A DNA stretch of 64,000 bases, from contig NZ_CP035913.1 of assembly GCF_004209755.1 (NCBI RefSeq), forward strand, positions 3,472,001 through 3,536,000, given 5' to 3'. The DNA is from Pseudoduganella lutea (GTDB lineage Bacteria > Pseudomonadota > Gammaproteobacteria > Burkholderiales > Burkholderiaceae_D). Position 1 is the first letter of the stretch. Every line of letters starts with the position of its first letter. Shown piece by piece: positions 36,338 through 44,561 of the stretch. Both the position numbers and the translations under genes were made by a program. The notes under the pieces are model-generated. The model was given only the letters and a program-made list of their open reading frames with translations. It was not told the DNA's origin and did not search any database.

Positions 36338-38675
36338 CGGCCAGCGCTACGAACTGCTGTCGCCGACGGCGATGCCGCGCGCGGCGGGCTTCCTGTGGAA
36401 CCGCAAGATGATGATCCAGGTGAACTGCCGCGGCTATGCCGTGGCCCAGTTCATGCAGCCGGAACCGGCCAAGTACTCGTATGCGCCGAACCTGGAAGCG
36501 AAAACGTTCATGCAGCCGGAGCAGGGCTATTACGCGCACCACCCGGGCCGCTTCTTCTACGTGAAGGACGAGGAAACGGGCGAGCTGTTTTCCGCGCCCC
36601 ACGAACCGGTGCGGGCCGCGCCGGACCGTTTCGAATTCTCGGCCGGGAAGAGCGACATGGCGTGGACGGTCGACGCCCTCGGCATCCGCATCGAACTCGC
36701 CATGGGCCTGCCGGTCGACGACGTGGCCGAACTGTGGTCGCTGAAGGTCACGAACCTGTCCGGCCGGCCGCGCCGGCTGTCCGTCTACCCGTACTTCACG
36801 ATCGGCTACATGAGCTGGATGAACCAGTCGGCCGAGTATCGCGCCGACCTGGGCGGCGTGGTGGCGTCGTGCGTCACGCCCTACCAGAAGGTGGCCGACT
36901 ACTTCAAGCAGAAGGACTTCAAGGACCGCACGTGCTTCCTGTGCGAGCGGGCGCCCGATGCGTGGGAAGTGGCGCAGGAAGCCTTCGAAGGGGAGGGCGG
37001 GCTGCATGCGCCGTCCGCCCTGCAAGGTGAACTGCTGGCCGGCGGCGATGCGCGCTACGAAACGCCGGTGGCCGCCGTGCAGTACCGGCTGGCGCTGGCG
37101 GCCGATGCCAGCGAGGAATACCGTTTCCTGTTCGGTCCCGCGTTCGACGATGCGGAAATCGCCGCGTTGCGCGAGCGCTACCTGTCCGCTGCCGGCTTCG
37201 CCAGGGCGCGCGGCGAGTATGCGGCCTACATCGCCGCCGGCGCCGGCTGCGTGACGGTATCGACGCCGGACCCGGAGTTCGACAACTTCGTCAACCACTG
37301 GCTGCCGCGCCAGGTGTATTACCACGGCGGTTCGAACCGCCTGACGACCGATCCGCAGACGCGCAACTACCTGCAGGACAACATGGGCATGAGCTTCGTG
37401 CATCCGCCTGTTGCGCGCGGCGCGTTCGTGCATGCGCTGTCGCAGCAGGAGCCCAGCGGCGCGATGCCGGACGGGATCCTGCTTGTCGAAGGCGCGGAAC
37501 TGAAATACATCAACCAGGTGCCGCACACCGACCACTGCGTGTGGCTGCCCGTGTGCCTGAAGGCTTACCTGGACGAGACGGCCGACTGGGCGCTGCTCGA
37601 CGAGGTGGTGACCGACCGCGAAGGGCATGGCCAGACGGTGGCGCAGCGCATTGGCCGCGCGATGGACTGGCTGCTGGCCGAGCGCGACGAACGCGGCCTG
37701 TCATACATCGCCCAGGGCGACTGGTGCGACCCGATGAACATGGTCGGCTACAAGGGCAAGGGCGTGTCCGGCTGGCTGACCGTGGCCGCCGCCTATGCGC
37801 TGAACCTTTGGGCGGACATGTGCGCGCAGCACAAGGACGAGGAAGGCGCCCGGCACTTCCGCGCGGGCGCCCAGGCGATGAACGATGCGGCCAACGAGCA
37901 CCTGTGGGATGGCCGCTGGTTCGCCCGCGGCATCACGGACGATGGCGTGGTGTTCGGCGTGGCCGACGACAAGGAGGGGCGCATCTGGCTCAATCCGCAG
38001 GCATGGTCGATGCTGTCCGGTGCGGCCAGCGCGGCGCAGCGCGCATCGATGGTCGAGGAAGTGGCGCAGCAGCTGCACACGCCTTATGGCGTGCAGATGT
38101 TCGCACCGCCCTTCTCGAAGATGCGCGACGACGTGGGCCGCGTCACGCAGAAGCACCCCGGCTCGGCCGAGAACGGCGCCGTCTACAACCACGCGGCCGC
38201 GTTCTACATCTACAGCCTGTACGACGGCGCCGATGGCGAACGGGCATGGGACCTGATGCGCAAGATGATTCCCGGCCCGGACGAAACCGACTACCTGCGG
38301 CGCGGCCAGCTGCCCGTGTTCATCCCGAACTACTATCGGGGTGCATGGCGCGAATATCCGCGCACGGCGGGCCGTTCGAGCCACCTGTTCAACACGGGCA
38401 CCGTGTCGTGGATCTACCGCTGCGTGATCGAGGGCCTGTGCGGCCTGGTGGGCGATGCGGAAGGATTGCGCATCGCGCCCCAGCTGCCAGCCGCGTGGAA
38501 CGGCATGCGGGCCGTGCGCACGTTCCGTGGCGCGACGTTCGAGGTATCGATCCAGCGTGGCGACGTGCGCGGCGTGCAGGTGCGCTGCGACGGCACGCTG
38601 CTGCCAGCGGCGCGCGTTACCGGCATCGAAGCAGGCCGCACCTATCGGCTGGAAGTGACCGTACCCGCGGCGTGA
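36306..38675 (+). CDS. GH94 phosphorylase, probable cellobionic acid phosphorylase
   Basis: A 789-residue glycoside phosphorylase of family GH94, the length of known cellobionic acid phosphorylases. The N-terminal beta-sandwich (about 1-270) begins [19 protein letters not shown], and the alpha/alpha-barrel follows (about 310-690). The general-acid Asp is expected in [12 protein letters not shown] (about 473-484). ATG 36306 with GGAGAAG upstream is chosen over an earlier in-frame start. The enzyme would split cellobionate with phosphate into alpha-glucose-1-phosphate and gluconate. The neighbouring gluconokinase and gluconate-type repressor support this over cellobiose or chitobiose phosphorylase, but specificity is not proven. 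Confidence 0.78.
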   Translation: MHSPLLRPSADGQRYELLSPTAMPRAAGFLWNRKMMIQVNCRGYAVAQFMQPEPAKYSYAPNLEAKTFMQPEQGYYAHHPGRFFYVKDEETGELFSAPHEPVRAAPDRFEFSAGKSDMAWTVDALGIRIELAMGLPVDDVAELWSLKVTNLSGRPRRLSVYPYFTIGYMSWMNQSAEYRADLGGVVASCVTPYQKVADYFKQKDFKDRTCFLCERAPDAWEVAQEAFEGEGGLHAPSALQGELLAGGDARYETPVAAVQYRLALAADASEEYRFLFGPAFDDAEIAALRERYLSAAGFARARGEYAAYIAAGAGCVTVSTPDPEFDNFVNHWLPRQVYYHGGSNRLTTDPQTRNYLQDNMGMSFVHPPVARGAFVHALSQQEPSGAMPDGILLVEGAELKYINQVPHTDHCVWLPVCLKAYLDETADWALLDEVVTDREGHGQTVAQRIGRAMDWLLAERDERGLSYIAQGDWCDPMNMVGYKGKGVSGWLTVAAAYALNLWADMCAQHKDEEGARHFRAGAQAMNDAANEHLWDGRWFARGITDDGVVFGVADDKEGRIWLNPQAWSMLSGAASAAQRASMVEEVAQQLHTPYGVQMFAPPFSKMRDDVGRVTQKHPGSAENGAVYNHAAAFYIYSLYDGADGERAWDLMRKMIPGPDETDYLRRGQLPVFIPNYYRGAWREYPRTAGRSSHLFNTGTVSWIYRCVIEGLCGLVGDAEGLRIAPQLPAAWNGMRAVRTFRGATFEVSIQRGDVRGVQVRCDGTLLPAARVTGIEAGRTYRLEVTVPAA

Positions 38676-38680
38676 CGGTG

Positions 38681-38706
38681 CCTGCGGCGTGACCTCACGC
38701 CGCAGG
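38681..38706. terminator. Strong hairpin between the GH94 gene and gntK
   Basis: Perfect 12-base arms (CCTGCGGCGTGA with TCACGCCGCAGG) around a 2-base loop, at the meeting point of two convergent genes. No T-run follows on either strand, so it may act as an RNA 3' barrier rather than a classic terminator. Confidence 0.5.
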
Positions 38707-38723
38707 GAATACGCGCCGCCGCC

Positions 38724-39230
38724 TCAGGCGGCGTGCGTGATGCGGTCCACCAGTTGCGTCACGCCCTCGGCGATGTCGAGCACGATGCCCGCCTCGTCCG
38801 GCTGCAGCGGTTCCAGCGCGGCGAACTGGCTGTCCAGCAGCGACAGTGGCATGTAGTGGCCAACGCGCGCGGACATGCGGGCCTCGATCAGTTCACGGGT
38901 GCCGGCCAGGTGCGCGAAACGCAAGCCGGGCACGCCTTCGCGCAGCAGGTCGCGATAGCGGCGCTTCAGCGCCGAGCATGCCACCACGATGCCTTCGCCG
39001 CGCGCCATCGCATCGCGGATCTCGCCCTGCAGGCTGGCCAGCCAGTGCAGGCGGTCGCCATCCGTCAGCGGCACGCCGGCGCTCATCTTCGCCACGTTTT
39101 CCGGCGAGTGATAGCGGTCGCCTTCCACGTAGCGCACGCCGAGCCGTTCCGCCAGCGCCGCTCCCACCGAACTCTTGCCGCAACCGGCCACACCCATCAC
39201 CACCCAGCGCGGGGCATCCATATTATTCAT
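38724..39230 (-). CDS. gntK: Gluconokinase
   Basis: A 168-residue ATP-dependent gluconokinase giving 6-phosphogluconate. The Walker A motif GVAGCGKSS (about 13-21), YVEGDRYHSPENVAKMSAG (about 34-52), ACSALKRRYRD (about 84-94) and the C-terminal LDIAE are typical of the GntK/IdnK family, as is the length. ATG 39230 (MNNMDAPRW, GAGGG upstream) is the start; the earlier in-frame ATG at 39254 falls in the operator region. Its promoter and operator copy those of the transporter operon. Confidence 0.9.
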   Translation of the reverse strand: MNNMDAPRWVVMGVAGCGKSSVGAALAERLGVRYVEGDRYHSPENVAKMSAGVPLTDGDRLHWLASLQGEIRDAMARGEGIVVACSALKRRYRDLLREGVPGLRFAHLAGTRELIEARMSARVGHYMPLSLLDSQFAALEPLQPDEAGIVLDIAEGVTQLVDRITHAA

Positions 39231-39239
39231 CTCGCCCTC

Positions 39240-39253
39240 TGATAGCGCTAACA
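39240..39253. promoter_or_regulatory. LacI/GntR-type operator before gntK
   Basis: TGATAGCGCTAACA, the exact reverse complement of O1 at 34598. It begins nine bases after the gntK -10 element. Confidence 0.85.
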
Positions 39254-39262
39254 TAATTTTTC

Positions 39263-39291
39263 ATTGTAATGCACGTGTGAGCGTAGTTCAA
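39263..39291 (-). promoter_or_regulatory. Sigma-70 promoter of gntK
   Basis: On the minus strand TTGAAC (39291-39286) and TACAAT (39268-39263) with 17 bases between. The spacing to the operator equals that in the transporter promoter. Confidence 0.75.
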
Positions 39292-39339
39292 GTTCTCCTG
39301 CATGAGACCGGATGGCGTCACAGTAATGGCTGGCCGGCG

Positions 39340-39408
39340 AACACCGGTGTCTGACCGCTGCGGCGGACCGACCATTTTCCAGGGAAAATGGTGTCAGACA
39401 CCGGTTCT
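39340..39408. repeat. Palindromic repeat of the GTGTCAGACAC family
   Basis: Outer inverted arms ACCGGTGTCTGAC (near 39343) and GTCAGACACCGGT (near 39393) enclose a perfect inner stem ACCATTTTCC (39371-39380) / GGAAAATGGT (39383-39392). It sits between the repressor gene end and the gntK promoter. Confidence 0.75.
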
Positions 39409-39459
39409 TCACCGCTAACGGCGAGTTCATGCCGCGTCATGCTGCCGGCGTTCGCGCCA

Positions 39460-40488
39460 CTATGCGCTTTCGCGGGCCATCAGCGTAAAGCCCAGGTCGA
39501 GGTGGGCATGGGCCGGGCGTTCGCCGCGGATCGTGGCGCGCAGCATCGTGGCGGCCTCGAAGCCGATCTTGTAGCGGGGCGTGCCGACCGTCGTCAATGC
39601 CGGCTTCATCCACGCCGAAGCCGGCAGGTCGTTGAAGCCGCAGATGGCCAGCTGCTCGGGCACCGAGATGCCGCGCCGCTGGCACTGGTAGATGGCGCCG
39701 TGCGCCAGATCGTCGTTGCAGCAGAAGATCGCGTCGCAATCGGGCACCTGGGCAAGCATGCGGCCCAGCAGTTCGGCGCCCAGCGCGATCGTCGAGGGAT
39801 CCGGCACCATGATCTCGAGACGCGTATCGGCCAGGCCGGCATCGGCCATGGCCTTGCGGTAGCCTTCGGCACGGCGCAGTGTGCGTTCGTCGAGCTGGGC
39901 ACCGATGAAGCCAATGCGCTTCTTGCCCTTGCCGATCAGGTAGCGCGTCATCGCCTGGCCGGCCTCCACCTGGGAAAAGCCCACGCACAGCAGGTCCGGA
40001 TCGGACGACAGGTCCATCATCGACACCACGGGCACGCGCGACGTCTCGAGCATCTGCTGCACGCGAGGACTGTGTGTCAGGCCGGACAGCAGGATACCGT
40101 CCGGGTTCGACTGCATGTACACGTTCAGCAGCTTTTCCTCCTCGGCGTCGGAGTAGCGGGTATTGCCGATCAGGAGCTGGTAATTGTCGTCGTCGAGTGC
40201 GTCCTGGATCCCCTGCAGGACGGCGGTGAACACGGTATTGGACAGCGAGGGCACGAGCACCACGATGACGTTCGATTGCGCCGAGGCGAGGGCGCGGGCG
40301 GCACGGTTCGGCACGTAGCCGAGTTCCTGCACCGCCTGCTCGACGCGCTGGCGCAGCAGCGACGACACGAGGTCGGGCTGGTTGATGGCGCGCGAAGCGG
40401 TCATGGGCGCCACGCCGGCACGGGCCGCCACGTCGCTCAGCGTGACGCGGCCGCTGGCGCGGCTGCGGGAAGAGGGGGATTTGCTCAT
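39460..40488 (-). CDS. LacI-family repressor, gluconate (GntR) type
   Basis: A 342-residue repressor. The helix-turn-helix (about 14-60) begins VTLSDVAARAGVAPMTASRAIN and ends with the hinge YVPNRAARALASAQS; the effector domain (about 65-340) starts VIVVLVPSLSNTVFTAVLQG. These segments match the LacI-type gluconate repressor GntR more than ribose or sucrose repressors. ATG 40488 is the start closest to the helix-turn-helix; a 52-codon extension is not supported. It probably binds the TGTTAGCGCTATCA sites before the transporter and gntK, with gluconate or a derivative as inducer. Confidence 0.88.
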   Translation of the reverse strand: MSKSPSSRSRASGRVTLSDVAARAGVAPMTASRAINQPDLVSSLLRQRVEQAVQELGYVPNRAARALASAQSNVIVVLVPSLSNTVFTAVLQGIQDALDDDNYQLLIGNTRYSDAEEEKLLNVYMQSNPDGILLSGLTHSPRVQQMLETSRVPVVSMMDLSSDPDLLCVGFSQVEAGQAMTRYLIGKGKKRIGFIGAQLDERTLRRAEGYRKAMADAGLADTRLEIMVPDPSTIALGAELLGRMLAQVPDCDAIFCCNDDLAHGAIYQCQRRGISVPEQLAICGFNDLPASAWMKPALTTVGTPRYKIGFEAATMLRATIRGERPAHAHLDLGFTLMARESA

Positions 40489-40676
40489 ATCTGGAGGGGT
40501 TTTTGGGGACCCCGGGAATCCTACTTTGTTTATGTGTTGTTGGGCTGGATTTATCCATAGTTCGGGGATCGATGTCAATCGAAGCTGCGCAGTCGATACC
40601 TGGGTGGCATGACCGAAAAGCCCCGGCCGCGGGTCGCCGCCCATGCTAAGCTTGCCGCTTTGGCATCGGAGACCGC

Positions 40677-41369
40677 ATGAGCCGCACCGGCCGCATGTTC
40701 CAGCTCATGGATGCGTTGCGTGGCAACCGCCATCCCGTCACGGCGTCCGCGCTGGCCGAAAGGCTGGGCGTATCCGAGCGCACGATCTACCGCGACATCG
40801 CGGCACTGGCGGAGCTGGGCGCCCCGGTGCAGGGCTCGGCCGGCGTGGGCTACATGCTCAAGGCCGGTTTTTTCCTGCCGCCGCTGATGTTCTCTGCCGA
40901 CGAGCTGGAGGCCCTGGTGCTGGGCGCGCGCTGGGTGCGGCGCCAGGGCGACACGGCGCTGGCCGCCGCGGCCGCCAATGCGCTGGCCAAGATCGCCACG
41001 GCCACGCCAAAAGACCTGCGCGATGAAATGGCCGAGACCAGCCTGTGGGTACCGATCGCGCCGCCACGGCCGGAAGACGACCTGTTCGTGCGCCCGGCCC
41101 GCGAAGCCATCCGGCGCCAGCACAAGCTGCGGATCAGCTACAGCGACGAGCAGGGCCGCCCGTCCGAGCGCACCGTGTGGCCATTCGCCCTGGCCTTCCT
41201 CGATGGCTGCCGCCTGCTTGCCGCATGGTGCGAGCTGCGCGCCGCCCAGCGCCATTTTCGTATCGACCGCATTCGCGCCGCCAGCACGCTTGCCGAGCGC
41301 TATCCCACGCCGCGGCATGAGCTGATCCGCGACTGGCGCGCCGAGCACGGGATCCGCGACGACTCCTGA
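40677..41369 (+). CDS. YafY-type HTH regulator with WYL domain
   Basis: A 230-residue regulator: winged helix-turn-helix (about 5-60, with LGVSERTIYRDIAALAELGAPV) and a WYL sensing domain (about 135-200, ISYSDEQGRPSERTVWPFALAF). Members of this family repress or activate nearby genes in response to unknown ligands or nucleic-acid signals. A perfect inverted repeat lies just after its stop. It is divergent from the repressor gene, with no obvious target beside it. Confidence 0.87.
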   Translation: MSRTGRMFQLMDALRGNRHPVTASALAERLGVSERTIYRDIAALAELGAPVQGSAGVGYMLKAGFFLPPLMFSADELEALVLGARWVRRQGDTALAAAAANALAKIATATPKDLRDEMAETSLWVPIAPPRPEDDLFVRPAREAIRRQHKLRISYSDEQGRPSERTVWPFALAFLDGCRLLAAWCELRAAQRHFRIDRIRAASTLAERYPTPRHELIRDWRAEHGIRDDS

Positions 41370-41391
41370 CAGGAACTGTCAACGCCGGCCA

Positions 41392-41424
41392 ATAACATGC
41401 TCTCCATGCAATTTTGCATGTTAT
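41392..41424. repeat. Nested inverted repeat after the WYL regulator
   Basis: ATAACATGC (41392-41400) pairs with GCATGTTAT (41416-41424); within it CATGCAA (41405-41411) can pair with TTGCATG (41414-41420). The two pairings exclude each other. It could be an operator or an RNA switch-like structure. Confidence 0.5.
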
Positions 41425-41505
41425 GTGAACCAGCGCACAGAACGCAGCAGGGCCGACTAGTACTATGGAACTGTCTCTTTCAGGACATCCCTAGTTTTGG
41501 ACTTG

Positions 41506-41532
41506 GCCCGCTTTCGAGCGGGCATTTTTTTT
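41506..41532 (+). terminator. Intrinsic terminator
   Basis: GCCCGCT-TTCG-AGCGGGC followed by ATTTTTTTTG, a very strong intrinsic terminator with a UUCG-type tetraloop. It is about 137 bases after the regulator stop, so it ends either that transcript or a small RNA from the region 41370-41530, which holds no gene I recognise. Confidence 0.85.
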
Positions 41533-41575
41533 GTCCATCCCCTGCGTGCACTGCGCTCCGCCCAATGGAGCCTTG

Positions 41576-41809
41576 ATGGAGATGGACAACCTGTACGAGA
41601 TGCTGCTTGGCTGCCCGTGGCCCCCGCAGCAGGCCGATGCCCATGCCACACTAGGCCAGCCCTTCGGCTGGGATGCGGCCGATGGCGCCGGTCCGGACCG
41701 CCTGTTCAACCGCTACCGGCGGCTGCGGCTGTCGGCGCGGGACGAACCGGCCGCCGAAGCCGGGCCTACGGCTCGCTGCCCGGCAGCGCCCAGCGCAGGC
41801 CGCGCGTGA
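41576..41809 (+). CDS. Small unknown protein (77 aa)
   Basis: ATG 41576 has GGAG five bases upstream and opens 77 codons starting MEMDNLYEMLLGC. The first 50 residues look protein-like (acidic and aromatic residues, FGWDAADG, DRLFNRYRRLRL), then it becomes Ala/Pro-rich. It overlaps the end of the convergent esterase by 44 bases. I do not recognise it. It may be a genuine small gene or a decayed one. Confidence 0.4.
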   Translation: MEMDNLYEMLLGCPWPPQQADAHATLGQPFGWDAADGAGPDRLFNRYRRLRLSARDEPAAEAGPTARCPAAPSAGRA

Positions 41810-42680
41810 TGACGGCCGGCCCCACGCTCAGGTGGTCTTCCTCGGGAATCACGTCGGCAACGATCTTCAGGCCGGGGTAATTGCGCGACTTCAGCGCCGC
41901 CTTGAACGCGCGCACTTCGCGCACCGCGTCGTCGCGCTTGTTGAAGCGGGGGCCCGGCTTGATCGCCTCGTATTCACCCACGGCCAGCAGCACGTTGGCG
42001 CGCAGATCCTTGCGGCTGGCCGCGATGGCCTTCTCGCGCTCGAACATCATGCGCCGGCCGAACCACAGCGGCGGGCTGCCCAGCACATAATGCTCGAACA
42101 TCGGCCGCTCGCCGAACAGCATTTCCAGGCCCAGCAGCGACCCATACGAATGGCCGATGAAGGTCTTGCGGTGCATGTCGGCGCGATAGTGCTTGGTCAC
42201 GAACGGGAACACGTCGCTGGCGATGAAGCGGGCGAACGCCGCGGCTTCGCCGAACTTCGGTTCGCGGCCCGGCATGTCGGAGCGGATGTCGGCATCGTCG
42301 GGCGGGCCCGGCGTGTAATCGCGGCGGCGGCTGTATTCCGGCGTGTCGCCGTTGGCGTACGACAGGCCTACCAGGATGAATTCCTCGATGGCGCGGCCCT
42401 TGCGGCCGACGCGGCCGGCGATCGCGCGGGTCAGGGGAAATGCGTAAGTCGCGTCGGTAACGAACACCACCGGATAGCTGCGCCCCGAGCGCGCATACGA
42501 GGGCGGCAGGCTCACGTAGATCTGGTAATCGCGCTGCAATTCCCGGGCACGCACGGTGCGCACCTCGGTTCCGTCCAGCACGTACGGCGCACCCTCGAGC
42601 GCGATCGAGGCACCCTGGGCCAGCGCGCCGCCGGCCACGAAGCAGCACGCGGCGGCAAGGACGCGGAGATGGTTCTTCAT
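41766..42680 (-). CDS. Exported alpha/beta-hydrolase esterase
   Basis: A 304-residue hydrolase with a signal peptide (residues 1 to about 22, ending ALAQG). The nucleophile elbow is GHSYGSLLG (about 155-163), and the segment PVVFVTDATYAF with the late His (EEDHLSV, about 285) gives the esterase-D / ferri-siderophore-esterase fold (IroE/BesA relatives). It could hydrolyse a siderophore or another ester in the periplasm, but it is about 7 kb from the receptor operon, so the link is weak. ATG 42680 is chosen because the signal peptide starts there; the longer frame runs into the next gene. Confidence 0.82.
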   Translation of the reverse strand: MKNHLRVLAAACCFVAGGALAQGASIALEGAPYVLDGTEVRTVRARELQRDYQIYVSLPPSYARSGRSYPVVFVTDATYAFPLTRAIAGRVGRKGRAIEEFILVGLSYANGDTPEYSRRRDYTPGPPDDADIRSDMPGREPKFGEAAAFARFIASDVFPFVTKHYRADMHRKTFIGHSYGSLLGLEMLFGERPMFEHYVLGSPPLWFGRRMMFEREKAIAASRKDLRANVLLAVGEYEAIKPGPRFNKRDDAVREVRAFKAALKSRNYPGLKIVADVIPEEDHLSVGPAVITRGLRWALPGSEP

Positions 42681-42750
42681 GTTGTCGGCGAAGCAAAAAA
42701 ATCCGATTATCGCCGAAATGGCCGATCCGGGGGCCGGCATCGGCGCAGTG

Positions 42751-43590
42751 TCAGCACAGCATGAGCGCGGTACGCAGCGCTTCCACCTCCGCGCGGGATT
42801 CGTCGAGGATCGCCTGCAGCGTGCCGTCGCCGACCGCGAAATCGATCGTCCGGGCAGCTTGCGGCGTCGTGGCGCCGGGCCGCGCATGCATCGGGGAGGC
42901 AACGGGCGCCAGGTCGTCGGCCAGCAGCAACGTGTCGCCCAGCGTTTCCGGCGGCAGCGCGCGCATGCCGGTCCACATCGCTTCGACGGCGCGCACCACG
43001 TGCCCGGGCACCATCAGGGCGCCAAGCACGCTGCGGCCCAGCGTGATTTCCCCATGCGCCAGCCAGTCATCCGGCTCGCCATCGAGCAAGCCGGGAAATT
43101 CGCCCGCGCGCGACAGCGCATAGAACGCGCCCACTTCATGCACGATGCCGGCAAACAGCGCCGTGTCGGGATCCACGTGGCTCACGCGGCGGGAAATCAC
43201 CTGGGCCAGCGCGGCGGTGTGCGCCGTGTGCTCCCACAGCCGTGCCGCCCTTGCGCGCAGGCCCGGGTCGCCCAGCGTGCCACCGAGCTGGCGCACGATC
43301 AATGCGGCCACCAGCGATTGCAGCGTGCGTACGCCGAGCCGGTGCACGGCCCCCCGCACGCTGGAAATCGGCGTGCCGGAACGGTTGAAGGCCACGGAGT
43401 TGGCGATGGCCACGGTGCGCGCGGCCAGCAGCGGATCGGCGCCGACCAGCCGGGCGGCCAGGTCGACGTGGCAGTCGGGATCGACGAGTGCCTGCTGGAG
43501 CCTGACGGAAGCCTCCACGCTGGCGGGAAAAGCAAGCTCGCCGCGGCCGGCCTGGGCCGCGATCATGTTGAAGGCTTCGAATCTGTCCAT
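42751..43590 (-). CDS. HDOD domain protein
   Basis: A 279-residue single-domain HDOD protein (about 15-215), with FPASVEASVRLQQAL at the start, ANSVAFNRSGTPISSVRGAVHRLG (about 63-86) and FAGIVHEVGAFY (about 145-156), where the HD catalytic pair is replaced by H-E. HDOD proteins lack phosphohydrolase activity and act in signalling, often with cyclic-di-GMP or chemotaxis circuits. No GGDEF/EAL or kinase partner is adjacent. Confidence 0.85.
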   Translation of the reverse strand: MDRFEAFNMIAAQAGRGELAFPASVEASVRLQQALVDPDCHVDLAARLVGADPLLAARTVAIANSVAFNRSGTPISSVRGAVHRLGVRTLQSLVAALIVRQLGGTLGDPGLRARAARLWEHTAHTAALAQVISRRVSHVDPDTALFAGIVHEVGAFYALSRAGEFPGLLDGEPDDWLAHGEITLGRSVLGALMVPGHVVRAVEAMWTGMRALPPETLGDTLLLADDLAPVASPMHARPGATTPQAARTIDFAVGDGTLQAILDESRAEVEALRTALMLC

Positions 43591-43719
43591 CGAAAAATTA
43601 TACCCACAATATTGCCGAGTGGAAATTAAAATCGATGGCGCCGTGCACAGGTGGCGTGCGGCGATGGCGCCCGGACCTTGCGCGACTGCTGCGGTCCGGT
43701 TCGTTCGCCGCGATGCGGC

Positions 43720-44007
43720 TCACTCCTGCCGGAAGATGGCGTCGCAGCCTTCGTGGGTGGTGCCTTCCATGTCCGCCAGTTCGTCCGTCAGCTCCAGGTC
43801 TTCCAGCTCCTCGACGGCGTTGGTGAAGCTGTTGTGCTTCGTGGCGCCGATCAGGCGGTAGATGTCGCCATCCTCGTTGCGCACGCCGATCAGGAATTTC
43901 TGTGCGCGCACGTCGTCCTCGGGGGCGGTTTCCAGCAGCAGGTTGCCGGAGATCTGGTTGTCAAACTTGGCCGGGGTAAAGCCATCGATCAGGGTAGTTT
44001 TCAGCAT
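43720..44007 (-). CDS. Unknown small acidic protein
   Basis: A 95-residue protein starting MLKTTLIDGFTP. It is rich in Glu and Asp (AVEELEDLELTDELADMEGTTHEG at the C-terminal side) and has no signal or membrane helix. I do not recognise the family. It starts eight bases after the MarR stop on the same strand, so it is probably in the MarR transcript. A frame extending further upstream is in the MarR coding region and is a shadow. Confidence 0.6.
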   Translation of the reverse strand: MLKTTLIDGFTPAKFDNQISGNLLLETAPEDDVRAQKFLIGVRNEDGDIYRLIGATKHNSFTNAVEELEDLELTDELADMEGTTHEGCDAIFRQE

Positions 44008-44015
44008 GTCTTCAT

Positions 44016-44462
44016 TCAGGATGGGGTTGATTCGGGAGAGGCATCGATCACGGACTTCAGGCGCGCAAGCACCCGTTCCAGTTCCGCGTAATCGGCCTCC
44101 GTGTAATGGGCGAACACGGCGCCGCCGCGCGAGATCACGCGTGGGAACACGTCGCGAAACGCCTGTTCGCCGCGGGGCGTGAGCCGGATGAACCAGCTGC
44201 GCGCATCGAGCGTGCTGCGTTCGCGCATCACCAGGCCCTTTTGCTCCAGGCGTTCGATCACGCCCGTCAGCGTGCCCTTCGTGATCAGCGTCCGCTCGCC
44301 CAGCTCCTTGTACGGCATGCCAGGCGTATTGCCCAAAGTGGCGATGATGTCGAACTGGGCATGCGTCAGGCCGCTCTCGCGCACGTGGCGGCCGGACAGA
44401 CGCTCGAAGGCCTGCATGCATTCCGCCAGCAACCGGATACTTTTCAGATAACGTTCACCCAT
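44016..44462 (-). CDS. MarR-family transcriptional regulator
   Basis: A 148-residue MarR regulator with a dimerisation helix at each end and a winged helix-turn-helix (about 35-105, with YKELGERTLITKGTLTGVIERLEQKGLVMRE). Such proteins bind short palindromes and respond to phenolic compounds or oxidants. It is divergent from the ArgR gene across 99 bases and is followed by a small unknown gene. Its target is not evident. Confidence 0.87.
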   Translation of the reverse strand: MGERYLKSIRLLAECMQAFERLSGRHVRESGLTHAQFDIIATLGNTPGMPYKELGERTLITKGTLTGVIERLEQKGLVMRERSTLDARSWFIRLTPRGEQAFRDVFPRVISRGGAVFAHYTEADYAELERVLARLKSVIDASPESTPS

Positions 44463-44561
44463 GGGCGGATTATAGCGGGCGCCTGCCGCGTAGCGTGTCC
44501 GCGCAGCTGTTACCATAGCGGGTTCCATTTGTCCTGCTGCACATGCCACCGTCCATGTCCG

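Noticed and set aside
41766..42680. Assigning the esterase as part of the siderophore system
   Set aside because: The fold is compatible with ferri-siderophore esterases, but it is not near the receptor operon and no Fur box precedes it.
44106..44561. Upstream extension of the ArgR frame
   Set aside because: It is antisense to the MarR gene; the GATase-like domain starts after ATG 44562.
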